Source: Phycisphaerales bacterium (GTDB lineage: Bacteria > Planctomycetota > Phycisphaerae > SM23-33). From it: a DNA stretch of 48,000 nucleotides. The notes under the pieces were generated by a model. The model did not search any database. It was not told the origin of the DNA and saw only the letters and a list, made by a program, of their open reading frames with translations. A program made the position numbers and the translations under genes. The stretch lies in the NCBI GenBank assembly GCA_003485185.1, contig DNAS01000198.1, positions 1-48,000 of the forward strand, written 5' to 3'. Shown one piece after another: positions 21,823-29,282 of this stretch (the stretch's first letter is position 1; each line of letters begins with the position of its first letter).

Positions 21823-22365
21823 TTACGCAGCCGCCTCTTCCTTCGCGGCGTCGCCCTGCTTTTTCTCGAGGGTCTTGAGGATCGAGGCGATCTGTCCGCC
21901 CGGTCCGATCAGGCAGCCGGCAAGGTTCGCACCCGCCGACAGCACACAACCGACGACCTGGGCAATGGCTTCCTCTCGCGTGGGGAACTTGCTGAGTTCC
22001 TCGATGCGCTCGGCGCCGAACACGTCGCCCTCCAGCAGGGCCGACTTGACCTCAAGGTTCGGCACGTCCTTCTTGATGTCCAGCAATTCGCGGACGACGG
22101 TAATTACGCTGTCGGCGCCGTAGGCGACGGCGCAGGGACCATCGAGCATCTCGCTGGCAACATCGAGGCCGACCGCCTTGAACGCCTGGCGGGCCAGCGA
22201 GTTCTTCACGACCGTCATCTCGATGTTCTTGGCGTGCAGGCGTCCGCGGATCTTGTGGTTGGTCACCGCATCGACACCCGTGAACCCCACCACCGCCAGC
22301 TGCTTGACGCCGTCGAAGCGGCTGACCAATTCCTTGCGGACCAGTTCTTTAATGGGCTTGCTCAT
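21823..22365 (-). CDS. rplJ: 50S ribosomal protein L10
   Basis: uL10, 180 residues, base of the stalk that carries L7/L12 dimers. The N-terminal rRNA-binding domain (LVSRFDGVKQLAVVGFTGVD, MTVVKNSLARQAFKAVGLD) is clear, and the C-terminal helix ends in an acidic/alanine tail (KTLEKKQGDAAKEEAAA). The short gap before it (19 bases after rplA) leaves no space for the long L10 leader known in Escherichia coli, so autoregulation, if any, must use other sequence. Confidence 0.95.
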   Translation of the reverse strand: MSKPIKELVRKELVSRFDGVKQLAVVGFTGVDAVTNHKIRGRLHAKNIEMTVVKNSLARQAFKAVGLDVASEMLDGPCAVAYGADSVITVVRELLDIKKDVPNLEVKSALLEGDVFGAERIEELSKFPTREEAIAQVVGCVLSAGANLAGCLIGPGGQIASILKTLEKKQGDAAKEEAAA

Positions 22366-22384
22366 GTCAGAACCTCATTCTTGC

Positions 22385-23062
22385 TTACTGCACGTCCAGC
22401 AGGACGGCGGGGGTCATGGTGGCTACCAGGCACGCCTTCTTGATGTAGGCGCCCTTGGTCGTCGCGGGGCGGATTTTCCGCACGTGGGCGAGCATCGCCT
22501 CGACGTTCTCGGCGAGTTTCTTCGCGTCGAAGCTCATCTTGCCCACCGGCACGTGAAGGTTTCCGCCATCGTCATTCCGGTATTCGACCTTGCCCGCGGC
22601 ATACTCGCGCACTGCCTTGGGAATGTCGGTCACGACCGTGCCCGCCTTGGGCGAAGGCATCTTGCCCTGCGGACCCAGCACGCGCCCCAGTTTCGAGACG
22701 ATCTTCATCATCTGCGGCGTGGCGATCGCCACGTCAAAGTCGGTCCACCCGTCGTTGATCTTCTTGACCAGATCATCGGCCCCCACCTCGACGGCGCCGG
22801 CTTCCTTCGCCTTGGCTGCGTCTTCCCCCTCACAGAACGCTACGACCTTTCGGCTCCTGCCGATGCCATGAGGTAGAGAAATCGAGCCTCGCAACGCCTG
22901 GTCGGCCTGGCGGGGATCGATCCCCAAGTGCAGAACCAGTTCTACCGTCTGGTCGAACTTGGTTTCCTTAAACGCCTTGAGAGCGGCCACCGCTTCGCTC
23001 AGCGAAACCTTGGTCTTGGGAACCTTCTGGAGGTTCTCCTGATGCCGCTTACACAATTTCAT
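22385..23062 (-). CDS. rplA: 50S ribosomal protein L1
   Basis: uL1, 225 residues from the ATG at 23062, chosen because AAGGAG lies six bases upstream; an in-frame extension of 11 residues is not L1-like. Signature segments are KFDQTVELVLHLGIDPRQAD, SISLPHGIGRSRKVVAFCEG, and LGRVLGPQGKMPSPKAGTVV. L1 forms the mobile stalk at the E-site and in many bacteria represses the L11-L1 operon. The hairpins before rplK are a candidate target. Confidence 0.96.
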   Translation of the reverse strand: MKLCKRHQENLQKVPKTKVSLSEAVAALKAFKETKFDQTVELVLHLGIDPRQADQALRGSISLPHGIGRSRKVVAFCEGEDAAKAKEAGAVEVGADDLVKKINDGWTDFDVAIATPQMMKIVSKLGRVLGPQGKMPSPKAGTVVTDIPKAVREYAAGKVEYRNDDGGNLHVPVGKMSFDAKKLAENVEAMLAHVRKIRPATTKGAYIKKACLVATMTPAVLLDVQ

Positions 23063-23137
23063 CGCCTGCTCCTTGTCGTCCGTCGGGACTCCCACTGTTC
23101 TTCGCCCGTGGTCAGGCGCCGGCTACGAATCGCCGGA

Positions 23138-23563
23138 TTACTTTTCCACCGTGATGCCCATGCTGCGGGCCGTGCCTTCAATGATCTTTCTCGCCTGATC
23201 GAGGTCGAAGGCATTGAGGTCGGCCTTTTTCCGCTCGGCGATTTGGCGAACCTGCTCCGCCGTCACCTTTCCGACCTTTTCCTTGTTGGGCACGCCGGAG
23301 CCCTTGGCGATCTGTGCGGCTTCCTTCAGCAGCGCCGCAGCCGGCGGAGACTTGCAGACGAACTCGAACGTCCGGTCTCCGTAGACATAGATCTCCACGG
23401 GGATGGGCATGCCGTTGAAATCGCGGGTTCGCTCGTTGAACTGTGAAACGAACTGCCCGATGTTGACATTGTGCTGTCCCAGGGCCGGTCCGATCGGCGG
23501 TGCGGGGGTTGCCTGCCCGCCCGGGGCCTGGAGCTTGATCTTCGCTACGACTTCTTTTGCCAT
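23138..23563 (-). CDS. rplK: 50S ribosomal protein L11
   Basis: uL11, 141 residues from MAKEVVAKIKLQ, the usual start and length. APPIGPALGQHNVNIGQFVS and the C-terminal domain ADLNAFDLDQARKIIEGTAR, SMGITVEK are canonical. L11 binds the GTPase-associated centre of 23S rRNA and is needed for RelA activation and thiostrepton action in other bacteria. A longer in-frame reading upstream (32 residues) has no homology to L11 and crosses the hairpin region. Confidence 0.97.
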   Translation of the reverse strand: MAKEVVAKIKLQAPGGQATPAPPIGPALGQHNVNIGQFVSQFNERTRDFNGMPIPVEIYVYGDRTFEFVCKSPPAAALLKEAAQIAKGSGVPNKEKVGKVTAEQVRQIAERKKADLNAFDLDQARKIIEGTARSMGITVEK

Positions 23564-23634
23564 GTCTCTGACACCTTGTTCCCGCCGGACGACAGCGCCG
23601 GACGACGGGACGCCGAAAAGAGTGATTCGCGGAA

Positions 23635-23666
23635 ACGCCTCAAGGCGTCCGCCCGGCAATCCGGGC
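23635..23666 (-). promoter_or_regulatory. Tandem hairpins in the nusG-rplK leader
   Basis: Two adjacent stem-loops lie in the 117-base gap before rplK: GCCCGG/CCGGGC with a CAAT loop (23651-23666) and ACGCC/GGCGT with a four-base loop (23635-23648). Neither is followed by a T-run. Position suggests a regulatory leader for rplK-rplA, comparable to the L1-binding leader of other bacteria, but the L1 site itself was not recognised. Confidence 0.4.
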
Positions 23667-23680
23667 GTCGCCGGGCGCCC

Positions 23681-24232
23681 TTATGCCTTCTCCACCTGCC
23701 AGTATTCCAATTCCACCGGGGTTGCCCGGCCGAAAATCGTCACGATCACCCGGATCAATCCCTTGTCCGGCAGGACCTCGTCCACCGCGCCCTCGAAGTT
23801 CTCGAAGGCACCCTCCTTGATTTTGACCTGCTCGCCCTTGCTGAACTCGACCGAAACCGGGGCGCCTTCCTGCGCCTTTTCCACCTGCATGAGCATCTTG
23901 TCGACGTCGGGCTGACGCATCGGCGTCGGTTTGCCCGCCGACGAGATAAAATCACCCACGCCGGTTGTTTCCTTGATCAGGAACCACGCCTGCTCGCCAA
24001 TGGAACCGTCTTCCTCCGGGTCCATCTCGATAAAGACATACCCGGGATACATCTTGCGCTCGACGAATTTCTTGTCGCTCCGCCCGCGGGGGCTGGGACG
24101 ACGCTCGGTCGGAACCAGGATGCGACCGATCCGATCCTGGAGCCCTTCGATCTTCACCTTTCGCTCCAGGGCTTCGCGCACCTGGTCCTCTTTATTCGAG
24201 GCAACTCGCAGGACGTACCATTGTCGGGCCAT
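23681..24232 (-). CDS. nusG: Transcription termination/antitermination protein NusG
   Basis: NusG, 183 residues. The NGN domain spans roughly residues 1-120 (QWYVLRVASNKEDQVREALE, ERKMYPGYVFIEMD) and the KOW domain roughly 125-180 (FSKGEQVKIKEGAFENFEGA, with the closing ATPVELEYWQVEKA). It binds the beta' clamp of RNA polymerase and links transcription to translation or to Rho. The secE-nusG-rplK order is standard, with 34 bases after secE. Confidence 0.97.
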   Translation of the reverse strand: MARQWYVLRVASNKEDQVREALERKVKIEGLQDRIGRILVPTERRPSPRGRSDKKFVERKMYPGYVFIEMDPEEDGSIGEQAWFLIKETTGVGDFISSAGKPTPMRQPDVDKMLMQVEKAQEGAPVSVEFSKGEQVKIKEGAFENFEGAVDEVLPDKGLIRVIVTIFGRATPVELEYWQVEKA

Positions 24233-24266
24233 TGGGGGTCGCTTCCGTCTGTCGCCTGGACCGGGG

Positions 24267-24665
24267 TCAGAAACCCTTCGGCCAGAGTCCGATTACCGTG
24301 CCGAGCACCTTGAAGACGATGTCCACGCCGAACAGGATGACGGCCATGATGAACGTCGTCACGATGACCACCTTGGTCGACCCGACGATTTCCTTTCGAG
24401 AGGACCAGGAGACCTTTTTCATTTCGCCCTCGGTGGCGATGAGAAAGTCAGCCGACTTCGGGCGGTTGACCAGCCAGAACATCAGGGCGCCCAGGGCGGC
24501 CAGCGCCACCACGGGGATTCCGTACCGCAGGTACGTCCCCACGAGGGGCGCAAGGTTGTCGCTGAGGATCACCGCGCCGATCAGGCCCACGACCATCACG
24601 CCGAGGAAGGTGAGGATCCGGGTATACTTACCCTGACCCTTCTTGTAGATCTCGAACTTCGGCAC
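24267..24665 (-). CDS. secE: Preprotein translocase subunit SecE, three-helix form
   Basis: SecE, about 132 residues from a GTG at 24665 (VPKFEIYKKGQGKYTR), which has AAGGAA about eight bases upstream. Three membrane segments are visible: around residues 17-40, 48-68 and 98-120. The conserved amphipathic stretch before the last helix (EGEMKKVSWSSRKEIVGSTK) is the SecE signature. SecE clamps SecY in the inner membrane translocon. An ATG at 24740 would add 25 residues but begins only four bases after the tRNA-Trp 3' end, so it would be almost leaderless after tRNA processing. Confidence 0.93.
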   Translation of the reverse strand: MPKFEIYKKGQGKYTRILTFLGVMVVGLIGAVILSDNLAPLVGTYLRYGIPVVALAALGALMFWLVNRPKSADFLIATEGEMKKVSWSSRKEIVGSTKVVIVTTFIMAVILFGVDIVFKVLGTVIGLWPKGF

Positions 24666-24744
24666 CGTGTGCGTTCCTTTCGTCTCCCGCCGGAACTTCC
24701 GCTGCGGCGGGACCAGCCTCGGCGGCGTTCCCTTCGGCATCAAA

Positions 24745-24817
<73 letters not shown>

Positions 24818-24829
24818 GTTGGGGCGCTG

Positions 24830-24997
24830 CTATTTCCTCTTGAGCTTGTGCTCAACGTGCTTGCGGTCCCGCGGGCAGTACTTCTTCAGCGCCAGCTTCG
24901 GCACGCCGCCTTGCACCTTGACGTTCGTGCGGTAATTCAGCTCCCCGCACTCGGAGCACTGCATCCAGACGTATTCGCGGGCCTTGCTCTTGGCCAT
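24830..24997 (-). CDS. rpmG: 50S ribosomal protein L33
   Basis: bL33, 55 residues. The translation begins MAKSKAREYVWMQCSECGEL and ends KKYCPRDRKHVEHKLKRK. The zinc-ribbon form of L33 has two CxxC pairs; here the first pair (Cys14, Cys17) is intact but the second is CPRD (Cys41 with Asp44), so one ligand is lost or replaced. It lies between tuf and tRNA-Trp, whose 5' end is 12 bases downstream of the stop codon. Confidence 0.95.
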   Translation of the reverse strand: MAKSKAREYVWMQCSECGELNYRTNVKVQGGVPKLALKKYCPRDRKHVEHKLKRK

Positions 24998-25027
24998 GAC
25001 TGCATCCTGTTCGTTTGCACCGAAGGG

Positions 25028-25065
25028 GCGCCCGCGTCATCCGTCTTCCGGATGCCCGCGGGCGC
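25028..25065 (-). other. Strong stem-loop between tuf and rpmG
   Basis: GCGCCCGCG (25028-25036) pairs perfectly with CGCGGGCGC (25057-25065), and an inner stem CATCCG (25038-25043) pairs with CGGATG (25049-25054) around a five-base loop. There is no T-run on either side, so it is not a classical Rho-independent terminator. It could stabilise the tuf 3' end, act as a partial terminator or mark a processing site that sets EF-Tu levels above the downstream genes. Confidence 0.55.
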
Positions 25066-25083
25066 ACGCCTTCTGTTGGAAAA

Positions 25084-26289
25084 CTACTCGAGAATCTTGG
25101 TCACCACGCCGGCGCCGACGGTCCTGCCGCCTTCGCGAATGGCGAACCGCAGACCTTCTTCCATGGCGATCTTCGTGTTCAGCAACTCGACTTCCATGGT
25201 AACGTTGTCGCCGGGCATGCACATCTCGGCCCCGCCGAGCAGCTTGATCGTGCCGGTGACGTCGGTCGTGCGGAAGTAGAACTGCGGACGGTATCCGGTG
25301 AAGAACGGTCCGTGCCGGCCGCCTTCTTCCTTCGTCAGCACGTACACTTCGCCCTCAAACTTATGGTGCGGAGTGATGCTGCCCGGGGCGGCGAGCACCT
25401 GCCCGCGCTCGAGATCCTGCTTCTCGATGCCGCGGAGCAGGCAGCCGACGTTGTCGCCCGCCTGACCGCTGTCGAGGGTCTTGTTAAACATCTCGACGCC
25501 CGTGACGGTCGTCTCGCGCGTCTCGCCCAGACCGACGATCTGGATCTTGTCGCCCACCTTCACCTTGCCGCGCTCGATACGCCCAGTACCGACGGTGCCG
25601 CGTCCCTTGATCGAGAAGACGTCCTCGACGGGCATCAGGAACGGCTTGTCCACCTCGCGAACCGGCTCAGGAATGAAGTTGTCCAGGGCTTCCATCAACT
25701 CGCCGATGCACTTGCTGCCATCGCCGTTAGGATCGGCAATCGCCGCGGTAGCCGATCCCTTGATGACCGGGGCGTTGTCCCCGTCGAACTCGTACTTGCT
25801 CAGCAGTTCGCGGACTTCCATTTCCACCAGTTCGAGCAGTTCCGGATCGTCCACGAGGTCGCACTTGTTCAGGAAGACCACCAGGGCGGGGACGTTCACC
25901 TGGCGAGCAAGGAGCACATGCTCGCGCGTCTGGGGCATCGGGCCGTCGGCAGCCGACACCACCAGGATCGCCCCGTCCATCTGGGCGGCGCCGGTGATCA
26001 TATTCTTAACGTAGTCGGCGTGACCCGGGCAGTCCACGTGGGCATAGTGGCGTTTCTCCGACTCATACTCGACGTGCGCGGTGGCGATCGTCAAAATTTT
26101 CGTCGGGTCGCGGCGGCCCTGGGATTCGGACGCCTTGGCGATTTCGTCATACGTCTTCGCCTTGGCCAGTCCCTTCGCCTGCTGCACGAACATGATCGCC
26201 GAAGTCAGCGTTGTCTTTCCGTGATCCACGTGACCGATCGTGCCAACGTTCACGTGCGGCTTGGTCCTTTGGAATACGTCCTTGGCCAT
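25084..26289 (-). CDS. tuf: Translation elongation factor Tu
   Basis: EF-Tu, 401 residues. It delivers aminoacyl-tRNA to the ribosomal A-site. G1 GHVDHGKTTLT, G3 DCPGHADYVKNMITGAAQMD, G4 NKCD and G5 region GSATAA are present; domains II and III end with GGRTVGAGVVTKILE. Switch I is unusual: where nearly all EF-Tu have ARGITI, this protein has TKILTI (residues 63-68), although the magnesium-binding Thr (position 67) is kept. A GAGGAG ribosome-binding site lies eight bases before the ATG. tuf heads the cluster just after tRNA-Thr instead of lying next to fusA. The 198-base gap to tRNA-Thr shows no clear promoter. Confidence 0.98.
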   Translation of the reverse strand: MAKDVFQRTKPHVNVGTIGHVDHGKTTLTSAIMFVQQAKGLAKAKTYDEIAKASESQGRRDPTKILTIATAHVEYESEKRHYAHVDCPGHADYVKNMITGAAQMDGAILVVSAADGPMPQTREHVLLARQVNVPALVVFLNKCDLVDDPELLELVEMEVRELLSKYEFDGDNAPVIKGSATAAIADPNGDGSKCIGELMEALDNFIPEPVREVDKPFLMPVEDVFSIKGRGTVGTGRIERGKVKVGDKIQIVGLGETRETTVTGVEMFNKTLDSGQAGDNVGCLLRGIEKQDLERGQVLAAPGSITPHHKFEGEVYVLTKEEGGRHGPFFTGYRPQFYFRTTDVTGTIKLLGGAEMCMPGDNVTMEVELLNTKIAMEEGLRFAIREGGRTVGAGVVTKILE

Positions 26290-26487
26290 TCTTCATGCTC
26301 CTCTTGCGTTGCCTGGTGATCCGTTCCTGAGTTCGTTCGCCTACGCTGTTTTCCACTCGCCCTGCGTCGCGGTCGGCCCCGAAGGAACATCACGCATCCG
26401 CGCCACACGGGCAGATTTCACTTCTCTCCGCGCACTATCCTGCTCTGCGCGCGAAAACTTCCACGCTCACTGCTGCTGCCCAGCTCA

Positions 26488-26559
<72 letters not shown>

Positions 26560-26645
26560 GCGATTCCTCACGGCATCGAATCGGCCGCAAAGTGTGCGCC
26601 AGTCTGTGGGTACAATTCGACCACTTGCCGCAAAGTAGATCGTTT

Positions 26646-26705
26646 ATCATACAAACCCCGAAAACCGTGTCAAAGCCTTTTTTTGGCGCGTGGCGAAGTT
26701 TTTTT
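26646..26705 (-). promoter_or_regulatory. sigma70 promoter with phased A-tracts for tRNA-Thr/tuf
   Basis: Minus strand: TTGACA (26668-26673), 16-base spacer, TATGAT (26646-26651); predicted start near 26639. Upstream of the -35 are two runs of seven A (T on the plus strand at 26678-26684 and 26699-26705) whose starts are 21 bases apart, about two helical turns, at roughly -39 to -45 and -60 to -66. This matches an UP element or bent DNA of the kind seen at rRNA-class promoters. Confidence 0.8.
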
Positions 26706-26770
26706 CCGCCTGTGGGCGAAATCCCGACTGCCTCTCCTCCCGGATCCATTCCGTTCGGATTCTCTCCCGA

Positions 26771-28612
26771 TCATTCGACCGTGACGCTCTTGGCCAGGTT
26801 GCGGGGTTTGTCCACATTGCACCCGCGAGCCACTGCCGCATGATACGCCAGGAGTTGAAGTGGAACCACCGCCAAGATCGGCTGGAGTGGCGCCGGGCAG
26901 TCCGGAATATAGATGACGTGATCCGAATACTTTCGGATGTTCTCATCGCCCTCGGTCGCCACGGCAATCACCCGTCCTTTGCGGGCGCGGACTTCCTCGA
27001 TGTTCGAGATGATTTTGTCGTAAGTGCCGCAGCGAGGGGCAATAAACACCACGGGCATCCCGTCGTGAATCAGGGCGATCGGGCCGTGTTTCATCTCCGC
27101 TGCCGGAAGACCTTCGGCGTGGATGTAACTGATTTCCTTGAGCTTCAGGGCCCCTTCCAGCGCCACCGGATAGTTGTACCCACGTCCCAGAAACAGCCAG
27201 TTGTCACGTTCGACGTGTTCTTTCACGATCTGCTGGATATAGTCCGACTGCGCCGTCACGCGCGAAATCTGGTCCGGGATGGCTTGGAGCGCCTTGAGGT
27301 AGCGGTCCATGGTCACCTGCGACATGTGCTTCCGTCGCCCAAGCATCAGCGCCATGAGCGTCTCGACGATCAACTGGCAGGTGAACGCCTTGGTGCTGGC
27401 GACGCCGATTTCGGGCCCGGCGTGCAGGTAGACGCCCGCGTCGGTTTCCCGGGCGATCGTCGAGCCCACTACGTTGACGATGCCCAGCGTCAGGGCACCT
27501 TTCTCCTTCGCCTCGCGCAGGGCTGCCAGCGTGTCGGCCGTCTCGCCCGACTGGCTGATGGCGATCACAACCGTTCCGTCCTCGATGATCGGGTTGCGAT
27601 AGCGGAACTCGCTGGCGTATTCAACCTCGGTGGGGATGTGGGCAAGGTCCTCAAACAGGTAATCGCCCACCAGCCCGGCGTGCCAGGCCGTTCCGCAGGC
27701 GGTCAGGATGACCCGCCGCGTCTTGACCAGGTCGCGATAGACGTTTCCCAGCCCGCCCAACTGCACCCGCATTTCGCGGAGATCCAGGCGTCCGCCCAGG
27801 CACATGCGGATGGCTTCGGGCTGCTCCATGATTTCCTTGAGCATGAAGTGCTCGTACCCGCCCTTGGCGATCTGCTCCAGCGACCACTCGACCTGGGAGA
27901 TCTCCTTGGTCACCGGCACGTTGTCGATCGTCATCGTCCGCATGCCGTCACGGCAGATGACGGCCATCTCGTTGTCGTTCAGATACACCACGTTGGCCGT
28001 GTGTTCGATAATCGCCGAGGCGTCCGACGCCACCACATATTCGTCCTTGCCAACACCGATAATCAGGGGGCTGCCCTTGCGGGCGACGACGATCTTGTCC
28101 GGCTCGTCCTGGCAGACCACCGCGATGCCATAGGTTCCAGTGACTTCCTGCAAGGCGGCCTGGACGGCCTCTTCCAGCGTTTCGCATCCGTCGTGGTAGA
28201 ACTCGCCGATCAGTTGAACAAGCACCTCCGTGTCGGTATCGCTGTGGAAGGTGTGCCCCTTGCCCTGAAGAAACTGCTTGAGGGCGGCGTAGTTCTCGAT
28301 GATGCCGTTATGAACCAGCGCGATGGTTCCCGAATCGTCGGTGTGGGGATGGGCGTTGGCCTGGTTCGGCGCGCCATGGGTTGCCCAACGGGTATGGGCA
28401 ATTCCTACGGTACCCGCTTCGACGTCCCGGTTTCCGCCGGCAAGCTCTTCGACAGCCGCCACGCGTCCCGCATCCTTGACAATCGTAATCCGTCCGTTGT
28501 GGCAGACACACACGCCGGCTGAATCGTATCCCCGGTACTCCAGGCGCTTGAGTCCTTCAAACAGTACGCCCTTGGCCTTTTTGGCACCGACATATCCGAC
28601 AATTCCACACAT
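26771..28612 (-). CDS. glmS: Glutamine-fructose-6-phosphate aminotransferase
   Basis: GlmS, 613 residues, the normal length. It makes glucosamine 6-phosphate from fructose 6-phosphate and glutamine, the first committed step to cell-wall amino sugars and lipopolysaccharide. The N-terminal Ntn glutaminase exposes Cys2 as nucleophile (MCGIVGYVG), with TRWATHG and GIIENYAALK. Two SIS sugar-binding domains follow (AISQSGETADTLAALREAKE; ALEGALKLKEISYIHAEG), and the C-tail is the conserved KPRNLAKSVTVE. AAGGAG lies seven bases before the ATG. It is divergent from rplU. No glmS ribozyme-like core was recognised in the short leader. The 3' gap towards tRNA-Thr shows no clear terminator. Confidence 0.98.
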   Translation of the reverse strand: MCGIVGYVGAKKAKGVLFEGLKRLEYRGYDSAGVCVCHNGRITIVKDAGRVAAVEELAGGNRDVEAGTVGIAHTRWATHGAPNQANAHPHTDDSGTIALVHNGIIENYAALKQFLQGKGHTFHSDTDTEVLVQLIGEFYHDGCETLEEAVQAALQEVTGTYGIAVVCQDEPDKIVVARKGSPLIIGVGKDEYVVASDASAIIEHTANVVYLNDNEMAVICRDGMRTMTIDNVPVTKEISQVEWSLEQIAKGGYEHFMLKEIMEQPEAIRMCLGGRLDLREMRVQLGGLGNVYRDLVKTRRVILTACGTAWHAGLVGDYLFEDLAHIPTEVEYASEFRYRNPIIEDGTVVIAISQSGETADTLAALREAKEKGALTLGIVNVVGSTIARETDAGVYLHAGPEIGVASTKAFTCQLIVETLMALMLGRRKHMSQVTMDRYLKALQAIPDQISRVTAQSDYIQQIVKEHVERDNWLFLGRGYNYPVALEGALKLKEISYIHAEGLPAAEMKHGPIALIHDGMPVVFIAPRCGTYDKIISNIEEVRARKGRVIAVATEGDENIRKYSDHVIYIPDCPAPLQPILAVVPLQLLAYHAAVARGCNVDKPRNLAKSVTVE

Positions 28613-28642
28613 CCTCGATCTCCTTCGCGTCAGCCACGGGGG

Positions 28643-28688
28643 AATGCAGGAAACCCTGCATTATGTCATTATCGGTCGTTTTTTTCAC
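28643..28688 (-). promoter_or_regulatory. glmS promoter with overlapping palindrome
   Basis: Minus strand: a -35-like GTGAAA (28683-28688), 17-base spacer, and CATAAT (28660-28665). A perfect 8-base inverted repeat AATGCAGG (28643-28650) and CCTGCATT (28655-28662) with a four-base centre overlaps the -10 and the predicted start near 28653. It could be an operator for a dimeric repressor or a leader hairpin. It ends 30 bases before the glmS ATG. Confidence 0.55.
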
Positions 28689-28833
28689 GCCAAAAAGTCG
28701 TTGCAAAGATTCTCTCACACCCCAGCCGGACAATCCCAGTCGCCCAGACCCGTGAAGGTGCCATCCCCCCTCTTTCCGGATCGATCCCGCTGGAATCCGA
28801 AAACGACACCACCCCAAAAGGCCGGAGATTACC

Positions 28834-28861
28834 TTGACAGGGGCAGGGAATCCTGCATAAT
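28834..28861 (+). promoter_or_regulatory. sigma70-type promoter of rplU
   Basis: TTGACA (28834-28839), a 16-base spacer and CATAAT (28856-28861). The predicted start is near 28868, giving a leader of about 27 bases to the GTG of rplU. The spacer length and -35 are the same as in the promoters before tRNA-Thr/tuf and rpsJ. Confidence 0.75.
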
Positions 28862-28894
28862 GTCCCGCTTCACGAATTGGCAAGGAGACGCAAC

Positions 28895-29212
28895 GTGTAT
28901 GCAGTGATCGAAGATAGCGGCCAGCAGTTCCGGGTTTCCGAGGGCGACGTGATCGATGTGGACCTGCGCGAGCTGGCCGAGAACGCCAAGGAACTGGAGT
29001 TCGGCCGAGTGCTGCTGGTCAGTGGCGACGGCAACGTAAAGGTGGGCACCCCGCTGGTCGATGGCGCGAAGGTTCTTGCCGAGATCGTCAACGCCGAAGC
29101 CAAAGGCGAGAAGGTGGAGATCGTCCGCTTTCGCCGCCGCAAGAGTTCCCGACGGCACACGGGGCATCGTCAGAAATACATCCAGGTGCGCGTGACGAAG
29201 ATCGTCGCGTAG
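28895..29212 (+). CDS. rplU: 50S ribosomal protein L21
   Basis: bL21, 105 residues. VYAVIEDSGQQFRVSEGDVI is the characteristic N-terminus, and the C-terminal VRFRRRKSSRRHTGHRQKYI carries the RNA-binding arginines. I choose the GTG at 28895, which has AAGGAG seven bases upstream; a TTG start at 28877 would include the ribosome-binding site itself. In most bacteria rpmA (L27) follows in the same operon, but here a strong terminator comes 18 bases after the stop. It is the only plus-strand gene in the window. Confidence 0.96.
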   Translation: MYAVIEDSGQQFRVSEGDVIDVDLRELAENAKELEFGRVLLVSGDGNVKVGTPLVDGAKVLAEIVNAEAKGEKVEIVRFRRRKSSRRHTGHRQKYIQVRVTKIVA

Positions 29213-29222
29213 CGCAAGCGGT

Positions 29223-29268
29223 AAAAAAAAGAAGCGAGGCGACCCATCGGGACGCCTCGCTTCTTTTT
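29223..29268. terminator. Bidirectional Rho-independent terminator
   Basis: Stem GAAGCGAGGCG (29231-29241) pairs perfectly with CGCCTCGCTTC (29253-29263) around an 11-base loop. Eight A precede it (29223-29230) and five T follow (29264-29268), so a U-tract is produced in either direction and A/T pairing can extend the stem. It ends rplU from the left and the secretion operon from the right. Confidence 0.93.
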
Positions 29269-29282
29269 GTCTCCTCGCAGGT

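Noticed and set aside
26678..26705. T-runs as Rho-independent terminator of glmS
   Set aside because: The T-runs are on the plus strand; a minus-strand transcript would have A-runs. They fit better as an UP element of the tuf promoter.
26560..26770. A further small gene between glmS and tRNA-Thr
   Set aside because: Only short frames without ribosome-binding sites; the stretch is accounted for by the promoter region.
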